From contig NC_045143.1 in NCBI RefSeq assembly GCF_008831285.2, positions 22,072,302 through 22,136,301 on the forward strand: a stretch of 64,000 nucleotides of DNA, read 5' to 3'. The translations under genes and the position numbers were made by a program. The stretch comes from Nymphaea colorata (Eukaryota; Streptophyta; Magnoliopsida; Nymphaeales; Nymphaeaceae). Shown piece after piece: positions 45,801-57,146 of the stretch (positions within the stretch are counted from its first letter, which is position 1; each line of letters starts with the position of its first letter). The notes under the pieces were generated by a model. It made no database searches. It saw only the letters and a list, made by a program, of their open reading frames with translations, and was not told where the DNA came from.

Positions 45801-48800
45801 ATGAGTACGGCTGCATTTTAAAACATTTAACAAACTAAATTTTTTCTCTAATTTTGATTTTTCCCTTCATTTATGTTTCCCTTCCACTAAGATTCTATAT
45901 TTTCCTCCTATTTTTCTTTAATTTGAGAATTTTTGTGGATTATAAGACTATTAATGTTTTATTTTCATTTTATCATTTTTGAGAATATAAAATCTGTCCT
46001 ACCCGTGTACCCACAAATTTCAAAATTGTCGTGTCTGAACCTGTGCCGCCATACCCGAACTCATACCATACCCGCACCCATGTGACATAGGTCTCATGCA
46101 CTGCATGCAGTCTACATGAATTTACCCATTTGAAGCCGAAGACCTTACTAGTGATTCACTAAGGCAGCATACGACAGCACTAGGTTTAAAATCCTGGGAT
46201 CAAATCCCAGGATTTTAATACTGGGATCTGTGGGATAGGGATTTCCATCCATATCCAAGAAAGAGCTTGTGTATGATTGGCAGGGATTTTAATCCCAGGG
46301 ATCATGTTCCTAAGTTGGATGCACAATTGAGCAAGAATGGGGAAATTTTCTGAACCGTAGGCTGACATGTTAGCCAAGAGAATATAGATGGTTGATATAT
46401 ATGCTCAAAACAAGTTCAGTGACTATGCATATTGCTCATCTAAAAAAATATGAAACATAAACACGTGATAGAACAGATCCATGAATTAAGACCACTGGCT
46501 TATCATTGGTTACAAGTCGATGGTGGTGGGCACACCCATCGCCCGAGGATGGCTCAGGGAGTAACAGAAAGAGAGGGAAGAGAGAGGGAGGGTGGAGAGA
46601 GAGAGCGGAGCAGGTGATGGAAAGCTGTCACCTGCCGGTGGTGTGCACAGCCCACCTGCAGCCATCACCTCCTGGCAACCAGGTGCTGTGCACAGCCGAC
46701 TTGCGGCCATTACCTCCTGGCAATGGTTGCCCGCAACCGAGGAGAGAGAGTGAGAGACAGAAAGAGGGAGCGAAAAAGAGCCTAATGATGATAATCTGGT
46801 GAAATGGAACAGACATACCTGGCAGATTCCTGTTGTGGTTATCAGCTCAGACGAAGGCGAAACGCAGGGCAGTTGTATTGTGCAGATATGAGGAAATGGA
46901 GAGAAATGAAGACAAGAAAGAGATAAGAGATGGTGTAAGCCCTAACAGGCAAATCTTTTTCCATGGATGAAAAATCGCACCACCCGTGGTGGGATTTTGA
47001 TACATGGAAGCAAACCCCAATTTCACCTTAGCAATCATGGATTAGTTTTCACCTATGTCACATAGGTACGGGTACGGGTGCCGGTGCGGGTACGGACCAT
47101 TTTCAAAAAAACTCGGGTGCAGGGGTACGGCCGTATATATATATAAACAATAAGAAATACTTAGAAAATATGTATCAAAATAAATAATATACATCAACCT
47201 AAACAAATAAATAACAAAGAAAATATATATCAACGGTTTTTGCAGCAGTGTGTTTAAGAAACCTATGAAAAACTTTAAACATATGGACAACCAAGCAGCC
47301 CCCTAGTCAAATATGAATATCAATCGAATTTTCACATTCAAAGAATAAAATAAAAATTAAGGTGGACAAAATTAAATCAAAGTAAAATTAAGCACTTTGG
47401 ATCTATAGGTACCCAAGTGTCAAAGTACTCATTTTGGGTACGGATACAGCGACACGGGTACGTGGACCTTACTAAAGTACCCATGTGACTTAGGTTTCCA
47501 CTGTTAACTATGGGCATGGATTTTTTTCAAAATCGGAATTGGCATTCCACTTGAACAGTGGAATCCAAGCCCCGTGAACATGCCTGAGTGAAGATGGGTA
47601 CCAAGTCCTAATTATTGGTTCATTTCATAAACATTGTCCTTAGGGTTCTTTCTGTAGAGGCTTTTTTCTTGGGTATTATTAAAAAAATCTATTTTCAAGG
47701 ACAATGCAGGTATCCATAAAATAAATCTAAATAAATTATAAAACAATAGGAAAGATGTGAAATTATCAGTTTTCCACTAATTTTCTTACAAAAACACCAA
47801 CAAAACTCAAAATAGTTAGCAATTTTGTCTTGGCGATATTTTCCCAATACAGAATTCTTTCACGTCCTTTTCCTTTTTCTTTATTTTTTCGTGCTAAACA
47901 CGATATCTAGAAAAAAAAACTGCCACTACCTCTATCAGAATTCCCAACCATCAGAGGAAGTCTAACTTTTGCAATACACTATCTAAAAAGGGTTCAAAGT
48001 TCAAACACAGCATCACCCAATGTGAACAAAGCAAACCAAAGTCAAAATTATGAGCATACATCAGCATTTCATTAGTCAACTTAGAAATTTCCAGATCATC
48101 AACTCCCCCCATTTAGTTTTCTATCTATGTAATTTTCAAGATATATTGGGTCTCAATTCAGTTCAAATTCACACCCACACATGATATAGTGGGTGTGTTT
48201 TTCCTGTAACAGCCATTGTTGATGAAATATGAATGAGTATAAAATAAGGATCTTCAAGGATCCCAATCACTAACATGGGGAAAGGATCATGCATGGAGGT
48301 GTAAATTCCTCCATATCAGCAAGAAAGGAAGAGGGTACAAGCGGTTGAGACAAGAAAAAAATGAGCACTGGCATCCATAGACTTCACAATCATTTTACTG
48401 GAATAAAGGTTGAAGAATAATTAACATTGAAGTGAGTAACAAAGAGAAATTTTAAAAGCTTGGACTTTGGAGTTATTGATAAAGGAAAAAAGAAAAAGAC
48501 TATAATAACACATTGTGTGAAATTGATTCCTCTAAATTAGAAGTGAATGATGTGGACCAGTGAAATGAATGTGATAAGTATAATAAAAGAAGCTTTCTAA
48601 AGGGGTAAAAGACAAGCTAAAGGACGGACTCCATCAGTGAAATAACTTGGTTTAAGAACATCTTTGGATAGAAAAGCTAGAGACAATTTAGGTTCAGCTG
48701 TTGCAAGATTCTTCCATCATTTTGAGAGAGTAACGCATTTCTAGTCTGATATAAAAGGGCAGAGGGGAGAACACGCTTAAAGACACCCTAAGCAAAGACC

Positions 48801-51800
48801 CAAAGAATTGCATGAATAAATAAATGATCCTGGATTGAATAAAGAAAACAAGTACCTGAACTATTTTGTATTTTTGTTAATGAGTAACAGAAGAAAAAAT
48901 ATGAAAACCGTTGCACTCACCTCCCTCATCTTTTCAATTTGTTCCTTGCAACCACCAACATCGTTATAGGTTACATCTGGCTTTTCCTCAACAGTCATCA
49001 TTGTGACACTTGGATCGATCTTTGGTGGCAAAGGAATCTGAATTTGATATTTGTTTCGATCAACTCTGCAACACGAGGATGACTATTCAAAACAAAGGAT
49101 ACAAGTTTACACAGATATGAACACTAAATGCTAGACGAACGAACACACGATTGGCATGTTCACAACATTAAACACAAGGCACTGCAGTCTTTCATTCAAA
49201 AAGTCAACAATATAAAACACTAAGTCTTTAAATATATAGTTTTATTAAGCAGAAAGTTTTGTGAGGCCACAATCAATGCCTTTCAGAAAAGCAAATTCTA
49301 TGTCAACATATATACATAGAAAAAATTAATTGACAAGTTGTAACTTGCAAGCTCAGCAAGGAAATGAACATACTTAAGATGCAAAATTTGAACACCAATT
49401 TACACATACTTGCACATACAGCAGGAAAAAAAAAACTTCCATAAAATGTTTCGTGATATCGCTCAAAATATCAATGTTTAGAACCTCGCCAAGTCAACTC
49501 GTTGATCTGACTCTGCTCATCCTTGCTACCAGGTTAACCCAGTATCTGTTTTTGTGTGAAACTCAGCATGACCCAGTGAAGACTCATCTGATTCAGCCAT
49601 GGCTTAGGCAAGTTTCACAAATAGCCACAAATCTCACTCTCGGGTTTTTAACAACAAAGTTTTTCTCATGTATTTTTCAGCAAAATTTTTCTTCTCGAGA
49701 AAATTTCAGGAAAATCTCAGCAAATTTTTGAAAAAAGAAAAAAGAAACTATTTAGCAAAATAAAACAAATGAGAAGCTAATGTGAACTTGAAGACATTCA
49801 AAAAAACTACATGAAATGATAAAATACAATATAATACTACCCATATTGTACAATATTTAGCTTACAAAAATCAAAGTAGACCCAAATCCGTTCTTTTGGC
49901 TGTTGGGTTCAAAACTCCCTAGCCCCTACATGCACGAGTCTTAGGCACTCCTCAAGAGGTGTGTAGCGGAGATCCTGCTGCTTTAAGAAGAAAAGCAATC
50001 ATTTCATTTACAACCAAATTTGTGCGTAAGAAGTCAATTTTGCATTGAGACGCATTGTTACTCATTTTATGTGTGAGAGCTTATTCTCACCATTAAAGGT
50101 CTTAGATTTGCATTTTTAACAAAAGATGTCTCATTTTTAACATACATCTCTTACGAATTAAAACTTACAATAATGTAGACTAAGTCACATAGATACTAAT
50201 ATGGGCATGGATACGAATGGTATACTGGTATAGACACGGCAATTTTAGGAATTTTGGACACAAGGATACGGCAAGGTATATATACATATATGTATATATG
50301 TGTGCAAAATTTCACAAGAAATATGAAAAACACAACAAAGAATATTCAAAAGTTCCAAAGTTCCACAAAAAATATGCAAAATTCCACAAGAAACCTGCAC
50401 AATTCAACAATAATATGCAAAAACCAAAACTGCCTTATCCAAGTGTGTCACCATACCCATGTCAGCATGTCAACACAGGTATGGCGGCCTTCCAGCCATG
50501 TCCGTGTTACTTAGAATGTACATGTTGTTCCTTTTATTAGTCCTTGGCTTATATTTGACAATGCTAGGTTCTCTGGAAGACAATAGTAAAGATAGGAGGA
50601 GTTCTGCAAATGATGTTCATATTACTCAAAGGATCAAGATGTGCAGCTAAGATTTTGTACTCACCCAACACGCATGCCTTCTTCAATATCAGTTGGGGAA
50701 ACTTTGTCTCCTAATCCAACAACAAACTGCATTTAAAGGAACCTTCAGAAGCCAAGTCCGGACACCTAGCATTCAAAAATCATTGAATATCATATGTAGA
50801 GTGTAGTTAAACCTTTGCAATTTGCTTGACGTTTATGACATACTTTGCATCCTCAGAATTCTGGTTGATTATTTTCGTACACCTTGCAACCTATTTTCAA
50901 TACCATAGTAAGCTCTACTGGCACAATTGAATCAGAATTTAGAGTAAAAAAGACGCTCACAAACAACACAGACATCAAAAACAATTTCTACCTGAAGAGG
51001 CTGCTCTTCTTGCATCATCTGCTTGTCAGAAACAAGATCCCACTGACTGGGTGCAGCCAAGCCTGTATCGGACTCTTTGATTCCTACATTTCAAGATAAG
51101 ACACAAACAAAATGAAAAATCAAATACACACCTTGGATTTTCAATCACTAGAGAAAACAGGAATTCAAGTGCAATTGTCCTCGTATGAGCTCAATTTGTT
51201 TATGTAGGTCAAGTACATTAGCTCTCGGATATTCAATCTAAAAGAGACTCCAACATGCAAGCAGGTGCATGAAAGAAAGCACTAGGTCAATGCATGCAAT
51301 ATGTGTGTGCATGTGTATATCCATGCACTATTATTTGCAGTTGCCCACACCAGCCCCACAAAAATCATTTACTTTCATATTATTGCCTTAAACAATCTAC
51401 TCATTTATATCCAGTGGTGTCCATAAAACTGTGAGAGTTTTTGAATTAGCGCTCCTCGGCCCAAAATTTATGCAAACACCATTGATTATTTGGATAGGTG
51501 CATATTTATTAGAAAGCACACACTATCAAGAAAGATCATCAGTCGCACTATGCAAATTGGAATCCTCCTTTAGCTAAACTCAGTAAAAGTATCCTGAATA
51601 CTTATTAGATACTTTATTTTCCTTGCTCAAAGGACATTTTGAATAAGTTACACATATATGAAGGAAAAAGTGAAAGTCAGATAAAACTAGACTCAAATCC
51701 ATCATTTATTTAGGATTTACTTTCCCGAGTATGAAGTACCATTCAATAGTCCATATTCCACAGGCAACGACCAAGAGAAAGACAGGATAGGTCTTAAACA

Positions 51801-52933
51801 CACAATCCAGATGCCCTAAGCTATTCAGCAAGAGGTGACAAGGGCTTAAGGCACGACAGCACACTTAGTATTATTATTCAAGCAAATAAAACATAAAACC
51901 ATGTTAACAAACAGACGATCTCTAACTTCTGCAGGTAAAAGTATAATAAAAAAACTGATCTGAAAAGAATGACACTTACCACATAGATCATTGACTTTCT
52001 TCGCCATCTCTTTAATCTCCTTCTCTACTTTCTTTATGCTGTTAGAATAAGGACCAAGGCCCTGAACGGAAAATAATACATCGTACCATAAAGAATGCCC
52101 AACGATAAAAAAGCCCCTGAATTAATATAAACGACACAGAAACTCGTCGAGAAATGCTATCCAACTCGAACATACAAACGAAAGAAAAGAGGGAAAAAAA
52201 AAAGAGAAAGATGCAACATGCCGCATGTTGGATCTAATCAGGTAGCAAAAGCAAACATAAAGGACAACCGAGGCACAGGAGTGAAATGAGATCCATAATT
52301 CAGAAGAACAAAAAGTCAAAAAAGTTTGTTTGTTTTCCTTTTCCACCTCCTTTGCCTTGGACATTGATGAAGCTGAAACTTCATCACCACTTCACAAAAG
52401 CTTGTTTTGAGATCAAAAGAAAGGCATTTCTAGTGTCTTGCCCACCTCATGAGATGGAATGGAAAGGCATCGGACTCGAGCGATTGAAAGAAACAAAAAA
52501 AAAAAAAAAAAAAAACCAAATTCATGTCTATGAGTCACAGAAAAGAGGAAAAAGGCGTCCCTCATAAACAAAAAAATTAATCTCAAAACCTGTTTATAGA
52601 AGACAGGATACTCTCCCAGTACCAAAAATGCATCAAAGCCTCAACACATACTTTCCCACTGGGGAAAGACGAATGTTTGTACCTAATTTTCAGAATAGTA
52701 AAACGTGTTTTTCATCGTCCAGAGCGAAAGAAAACCTGAACTGTCCACACTGCACTCGACGTTTCCTTTGCCGCAAACAGAAGACCCTAAGATCCAAAAG
52801 AAAAAAAACCCTAGATGGACGGGAAAATGAGGAGCCGGCGCAAACTTACGTAGGTCTTCAGAAGGGCGATATCGTCCTCATCAAGAGGGCGCGGATTCTT
52901 CTCATTGATCTCATCCTCTGGTTCGGGCGCCAT
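39853..52933 (-). CDS. RPT1: 26S proteasome regulatory subunit 7 (AAA-ATPase RPT1)
   Basis: RPT1 is one of six ATPases in the base of the 19S cap; it unfolds ubiquitylated proteins and feeds them to the 20S core in cytosol and nucleus. Ten coding exons with GT-AG junctions: 52933-52850, 52061-51980, 51083-50992, 50890-50813, 50726-50665, 49065-48921, 43523-43305, 43150-42969, 42093-41918, 40010-39853. They join to 1278 bases, 425 codons plus TAA, about the family's usual length. An N-terminal coiled coil (about 30-60) precedes the OB region. Walker A GPPGTGKT is at residues 208-215, Walker B IVFFDE at 263-268, sensor Asn at 314 and arginine fingers in LRPGRLDR (R325, R328). All key residues are intact. 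ATG 52933 matches the known N-terminus; an in-frame ATG lies upstream at 53017. Introns 6, 5 and 9 are enlarged by mobile elements. Confidence 0.97.
40500..40680 (-). mobile_element. SINE-related copy 3, in RPT1 intron 9
   Basis: The plus strand reads CCCCTCAAACTCTTCTCCCC, then TTCGAAGGTCTAGGGC and GAGGACCTAGAGG, similar to copy 1 in reverse, and later GCACAGGAGCGTAG, which matches ACACAGGAGCATAG of copy 2. Ends are not defined and the A/B boxes are decayed. It sits in the same strand sense as RPT1. Confidence 0.4.
43895..44148 (+). repeat. AT-rich dispersed repeat, copy 2, in RPT1 intron 6
   Basis: Same orientation and order of text as 21880-22105. It is inserted opposite to the direction of RPT1 transcription. 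Confidence 0.7.
44199..44426. mobile_element. Small element with ACGATACGG repeats, RPT1 intron 6
   Basis: About 228 bp flanked by a perfect 10-bp direct repeat, TGAGTAGAAT (44189-44198 and 44427-44436). Both sides of the element carry repeated ACGATACGG/CGTATCGTAA motifs around an AT-rich centre. The left flank also forms a palindrome with the first bases of the element (TGAGTAGAA/TTCTACTCA). A 9-10 bp duplication would suit a Mutator-type MITE, but terminal inverted repeats are weak. Confidence 0.5.
45758..46090. mobile_element. hAT MITE (CTATGTCACA family), RPT1 intron 6
   Basis: The ends are CTATGTGACACGGGTACG and, in reverse complement, CTATGTCACATGGGTGCG. It is flanked by a perfect 8-bp duplication, GTCTCATG (45750-45757 and 46091-46098). 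Repeated GGGTACGG-like motifs are subterminal and the centre is AT-rich. It is 333 bp, non-coding, and shares ends with the copies at 47053 and 50180. Confidence 0.82.
46186..46218. repeat. Perfect 15-bp inverted repeat with 3-base loop
   Basis: TTAAAATCCTGGGAT (46186-46200) is followed after CAA by its exact reverse complement (46204-46218). Related GGGATTTTAATCCCAGGGAT text occurs at 46282-46301, so this may be the end of a small unrecognised element. Confidence 0.8.
46642..46731. repeat. Two 45-bp tandem units in RPT1 intron 6
   Basis: The text TGTGCACAGCC is repeated at 46642 and 46687, followed in both by GCGGCCAT/GCAGCCAT and ACCTCCTGGCAA. Surrounding sequence is GC-rich and AG-rich, unlike the rest of the intron. 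Confidence 0.7.
47053..47493. mobile_element. hAT MITE (CTATGTCACA family), RPT1 intron 6
   Basis: The ends are CTATGTCACATAGGTACGG and, in reverse complement, CTAAGTCACATGGGTACTT. The flanks are GTTTTCAC (47045-47052) and GTTTCCAC (47494-47501), seven of eight matching. It is 441 bp with repeated GGTACGGGTACGG motifs on the left. It is non-coding. Confidence 0.8.
50180..50514. mobile_element. hAT MITE (CTATGTCACA family), RPT1 intron 5
   Basis: The ends are CTAAGTCACATAG and, in reverse complement, CTAAGTAACACGGAC. The flanks are AATGTAGA (50172-50179) and AATGTACA (50515-50522), seven of eight matching. It is 335 bp with an internal run of AAAATTCCACAAGAA-like repeats (50308-50412). It is non-coding despite a chance frame. 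Confidence 0.75.
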
Positions 52934-53394
52934 CGTTATTAGTCTGTCTTTCCTCTCCTCCTTCCCGTCGCCGGAGCCTTCCACTCGCTTTCTTGTGCAA
53001 GAGGCAACCCAGATCAACAGGACCTATGTTCGTGGGATATTTATGTGGACCTCTGTCCCGTTAGTTCTGCATGGAGTGAGAACGGGTCGGGTAAGGTCCG
53101 ATCGTGTCGGATTTTGGTTCGAATTTGAACCCAGACCTTTGGAAGGAGGGAGCGTGCTCAAATCCGGTCACTCCCGTAAATATCATGACTAAATATTGAG
53201 AGAGAGGGGATAAAATGGTTAATGAAAATAATTGACGAGAAGTTGAGAGAACTGGAGAACAAAAGGTCGGGAAAAAAAACGAAATTGACAAAAAAAAAGG
53301 CCGACAGAGGAGAGAGAAATGAGGGGAGGGAGAGCTAATAAGTACCCAAACATGACTAAGACAAAATGCATGATGTACATTAGCCTTGATCTAA
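52934..53394. other. RPT1 5' UTR and upstream flank
   Basis: The first 80-100 bp beyond the start codon are CT-rich on the gene side, as in plant 5' UTRs, and contain an in-frame upstream ATG (53017). No TATA box was identified with confidence. The remainder up to the LINE is not recognisable. Confidence 0.45.
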
Positions 53395-54290
53395 GTAACT
53401 AATGGAGTTTGCAAAAGCCGTCGTGTTTCTGAACATCCTATAGTTGTGCTCTTCATAAATATACCACTAGCAACTAATAAGCCACGACTGCCAGGTAAAC
53501 TGCCAAAGCTGAGAGGTAAAATGCAAAAGGGTGAAAAGAAGAGCAAGTGAACAGAAAGAGGGCTGGGCAGGAGTGGCAACAAAGAAAATCACACATTGAA
53601 AAAGACATAGCAAAAAAACAGGCAAAAAAGTGAAAAGGTAGATGTGTGACTTAACAGTTGAGCAACAAAAGACACATTGGTTATCTAAATGAAGGCCAAG
53701 ACACTGAAGATGGTCAAAGGTATTGCTATGAGCAAAAATGAGCTAGCAAAAGCAAAAGCATGAAGCAGGGTCAGCAAATCAGAGAGCTTAACTACAAAGT
53801 TAGGCAATTGATGGGCCAAAGGAGGCAAAATAGCATGAAACAGTAGTGAAAAAGTCAAAAGAGGAAATAGGCCACTAAGGGGCACATGAGGGAAGAAGGT
53901 AACTAGAGGGTGGGCAAGGCCAGACATGTAGGGTAGGGATTTCATATTTGGAACGGATAAAAAGAAAAATAAATGAGAATCTAAGGTAGCCAAATGCTAA
54001 CCAAAAGGACTGCAAAGCTAAACTGCTACAGCAATGGTCAAGAATCCCAACACCCCCTAAACATTGAGGACGAGTAACCACATCCCATCACACGCACAAG
54101 ACAATTGGAAGAGTGGTCTCCACACCAAGAAACTAATGGAGAACACGATCCAGCCTATGAAAGATGTAAGCATAAGGCAACAACATGCATAGGGATGAAA
54201 CCCACACAATACCTTGCCAAAGTGATCATGCCAAGAAGAGAGAGCAACTTGCTCTGCCAACCTTGCATGTGGGCCAACATAGATCACTTA
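53395..54290 (-). pseudogene. LINE-B C-terminal (zf-RVT) region
   Basis: Several overlapping broken frames (54287-54057, 53993-53685, 53582-53391) correspond to the part after reverse transcriptase in LINE-A, finishing with the EEHNYRMFRN motif near 53415-53450. No single readable protein remains. Confidence 0.6.
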
Positions 54291-54299
54291 ATCGAATTC

Positions 54300-55301
54300 T
54301 AGAAAGAAGGTGGTGGGAGAGTGGGAAACATCCAAATAATCAAATGGATGACTAAAAGATTTGCAGCCAAAACATGCCTATGTGAAAAAGGGTAGTAGCT
54401 CTATTTGCAAAAAGGACAGGTAGCAGACACTTTCTAGGGTTGATGGAAAGACTAGAAGCAAACTCAAAAACCCTAAGCAGGAACCATGTCCTGGCAAACG
54501 CCTTGGAAATTTGTTGTTGAGAAGCAACTCCAAAGATGATAAAGTCATTAGCATACTGTATGAAATATAAGTGTGGAAGATTAGGTAGAGGAATATTCTA
54601 GAAGAAGCCTAAGAGAACCACGGGAGGCAACCCTAATGCAAGTCATGTCTAAGAGAAAAACAAAAATAGCAAGCTAGGCTCCTTAACAAGAAACTGAATC
54701 CAACCACGAAGTTAGGGCCAAGCCCCATACTGCGAAGAAAGTGAAAGAGGAAATCTCAATTAAGAGAGTCAAAAGCTTTAGAGATGTCTAGCTTGAGGAT
54801 GAAGGAGGGAAAATGAAGAGAGTGGAAAGAGTGAATAACCTCATTAACAAGGAGGACTACATGATATAGACGACACCCATGAGTGAAAGCAACTTGAAAT
54901 GGGCTGGTAAGGGTGGGCATAATAGGACTAAGGCACAAGGCAAGAAGCTTGGCAATGATTTTATAGGGGGTGCTTAGGATGGAAATGGGCTGAAAATCCA
55001 TGGCATCCAAAGGATGAGGCTCCTTGGGGATAAAGACACAAACAACTTGGTTAAATTCGCCCAACAGAATTGGGTTGACAGAGATTTCTTTCATGAAGTC
55101 AAAAATGTCATGCTAGCATGAGCCCCAAAAGGTCTTAAAAAACTCAAGAGGGAACCCATCAAGGCTAGGAGAGTTACCTGCCTTAAGAGCCCATACAACT
55201 GACCTTTTTAATTTCATCCTGCTGAAACGGTTTATCAAGAGTAACATCAATGGAAACATGAAGGAAAAGAAGCTGGATTTGTAGATGATCAGAGAAGGCA
55301 T
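54300..55301 (-). pseudogene. LINE-B reverse transcriptase (degenerate)
   Basis: RT text from 55301: KAGNSPSLDGFPLEFF, then VCVFIPKEPHPLDAMDFQPI (about 55060), YKIIAKLLALCLSPIM, and FILKLDISKAFDSLN (to 54756), which includes the first catalytic Asp. The second catalytic box reads QYANDFIIF at 54558-54544: the second Asp of YxDD has become Asn, or rather the box reads Y-A-N-D. The corresponding box in LINE-A is QYVDDFLLF. Confidence 0.8.
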
Positions 55302-55594
55302 TGGGGCAAGCTGGTAAAGGGAGCGAAGTGGTTGGATAGGGCAGGAAGAATATCAACCTCAGTGGCAACTCGATCCCCAACACAGAGGGAAGAGAAGCAT
55401 GAATGCTGCTTCTTCTAGGAAGCAAAAAGATGAAAAAAATCTAATATTCTGATCACCCCAAGAGAGCCAAGAAATCTTATAACACTGCTGCTAATGGATA
55501 GAGTCCCTAGAAGAGACACAGGACAATTAGCCTCCGATTGAGAGAGGAACAAGAATGACTAAAGCTGAGCGAGAAATCTCACTGTCCCAAGTAT

Positions 55595-56200
55595 CTATGC
55601 TAGAAAATTTATCTCATGAAGCTTTCCAAAGGATGATCTGCTTCCTAATGACATGAAGCTTATAGGAGAGCCTAAAAGTAGTCCACCTCCCCGTGACATG
55701 CCTACTCCACCAATGAAGGATGGCAGAGACAAAACTTTGATCACGGAGCCACCACAATTCAAACCAAAAATGAGGAGAAGAACAAATGTGGAGATGACTA
55801 GACAAGTCGGCCAAAAGGGAGGCATGATCAAAGAGGTGCATGGGAACCACCAAAGCAAAAGTATGAGGGTAGAAAGAGAGCATGTCTGAGGACAAAAAAA
55901 TCTGGTCATGCCTACGAGACAGAGGAGGCGAGTGATTATTGAACCAGGTGAATTCAACATCGACCAACAAGACATCATACAAACCATGAGTGATGACAAA
56001 ACAAGAAAAAAATGACGTGGAGGCAGAGGCAATGATAGTGACAAAACCAGATGAGTCACTGGGATTGAGGAGACAGTTGAAATCATTAGTGAGCAACCAA
56101 GGGTCATCGCAAAGAGAGAGAGAAAGAGAGAGCTGATAAAATGAGAATTCATAATAAAATTTGGGGACAAGAAGTCTCCTAGATACAAAAGCAAACCGCA
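55595..56200 (-). pseudogene. LINE-B endonuclease, C-terminal half (degenerate)
   Basis: The reading DPWLLTNDFNCLLNPSDSSGF matches the D-F-N core of plant LINE endonucleases, followed by EFTWFNNH and later FWFELWWLRDQSFV, which parallels FRFELWWLRDESFV in LINE-A. Upstream parts are missing, being replaced by the 3' end of LINE-A. Confidence 0.7.
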
Positions 56201-56298
56201 AAAAACAAAAATAAAAAAAAAATAAAATATACAAGACAATCGCACGACAAAACAAAATAAGAGGGGTGGGGAGGGAGTGGATAGAAGGAGCGACACAA

Positions 56299-57146
56299 TC
56301 ACCTAGCCGCAGACCGAACACGGCGCCGCAGCCTTATAGCAAACTGGACATCCCCCTGCACAAGACGAGTTACAAAATTTGGTGATGAGAAGGTGCCCCT
56401 GAAGACCCTGTTGTTGCGCTCCTCCCAAATACGCCACCAAGAGGAAATGAGCCACAACTTCCAGACACGACCCCAGGAAATGGATAGGTGGGGGAAGGAT
56501 AAAAGAGAAAAAAAAGACAAATGAAAGTGGATCTGAAAGGCTACTAACAAGAGAAAGACATCTAGAGGCAAGAACACCAAGAAAGAAAGGGCAAGAAGTA
56601 AAAAAGTGGATACGAGACTGAGCCGCGGTGAGACAAAGTGGACATTGGTTAACTGAACTGATGTCAAGGTGCTATAAGTAGTCAAAAGTATTGATGTGGC
56701 CAACAAGAAGAAGTCAGACAAAAACAATGACATGAGGAAAAGGGCCAAGGGAATGGGGGAGGGGGCAATGCAACGAAAGAACCAAATGAGGCCAGGTAGC
56801 AAGAAGAAAGTGAATCCACTGGAAGGTAAAAGAGGCCAGGATGAGGGTGCGAACGAAGGGATGTCAGTAAGGTGGAGGAAAAGTGGAAGGGCATAAAGCA
56901 TGTCACACCAAATGTGGGACATAGATGTGTGAGAGATGGAACTATTTTAAACACTAGGGGAAGATATGTCAAATTTGGAATAAATGAACAATGTGATGGG
57001 ATAATGCTCAATTGCCAAACACCACCACCAAGAACATAGAGAGGACTCACATGCCTAACTAAAGTTGGTAATTTCAGCACCCCCAAGTATAAGCGGGAGG
57101 GCAACCATATCCCAATGCGCAATGTAATTCGAAGGCCGATCACCAT
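56299..57146 (-). pseudogene. LINE-A C-terminal (zf-RVT) region
   Basis: Overlapping frames at 57146-56682 and 56922-56299 cover the zf-RVT region and end with WRIWEERNNRVFRGTF, the standard closing motif of this LINE type. A frameshift separates the two parts. Confidence 0.7.

Larger units (their letters stand above)
53395..56200 (-). mobile_element. LINE-B, 5'-truncated L1-type element
   Basis: Minus-strand order: end of the endonuclease domain (56200-55595), linker (55425-55183), reverse transcriptase (55301-54300), zf-RVT and C-terminal region (54290-53395). It ends with EEHNYRMFRN, the counterpart of EERNNRVFRG at the end of LINE-A, so the two belong to one family. ORF1 and the start of the endonuclease are missing. 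Stops and frameshifts are frequent. The 3' end near 53395 is estimated. Confidence 0.8.

Noticed and set aside
55595-56321. Two overlapping 235-codon hydrophobic frames
   Set aside because: Overlapping readings of the LINE-B endonuclease and LINE-A 3' end. Only parts match LINE text; no separate membrane protein.
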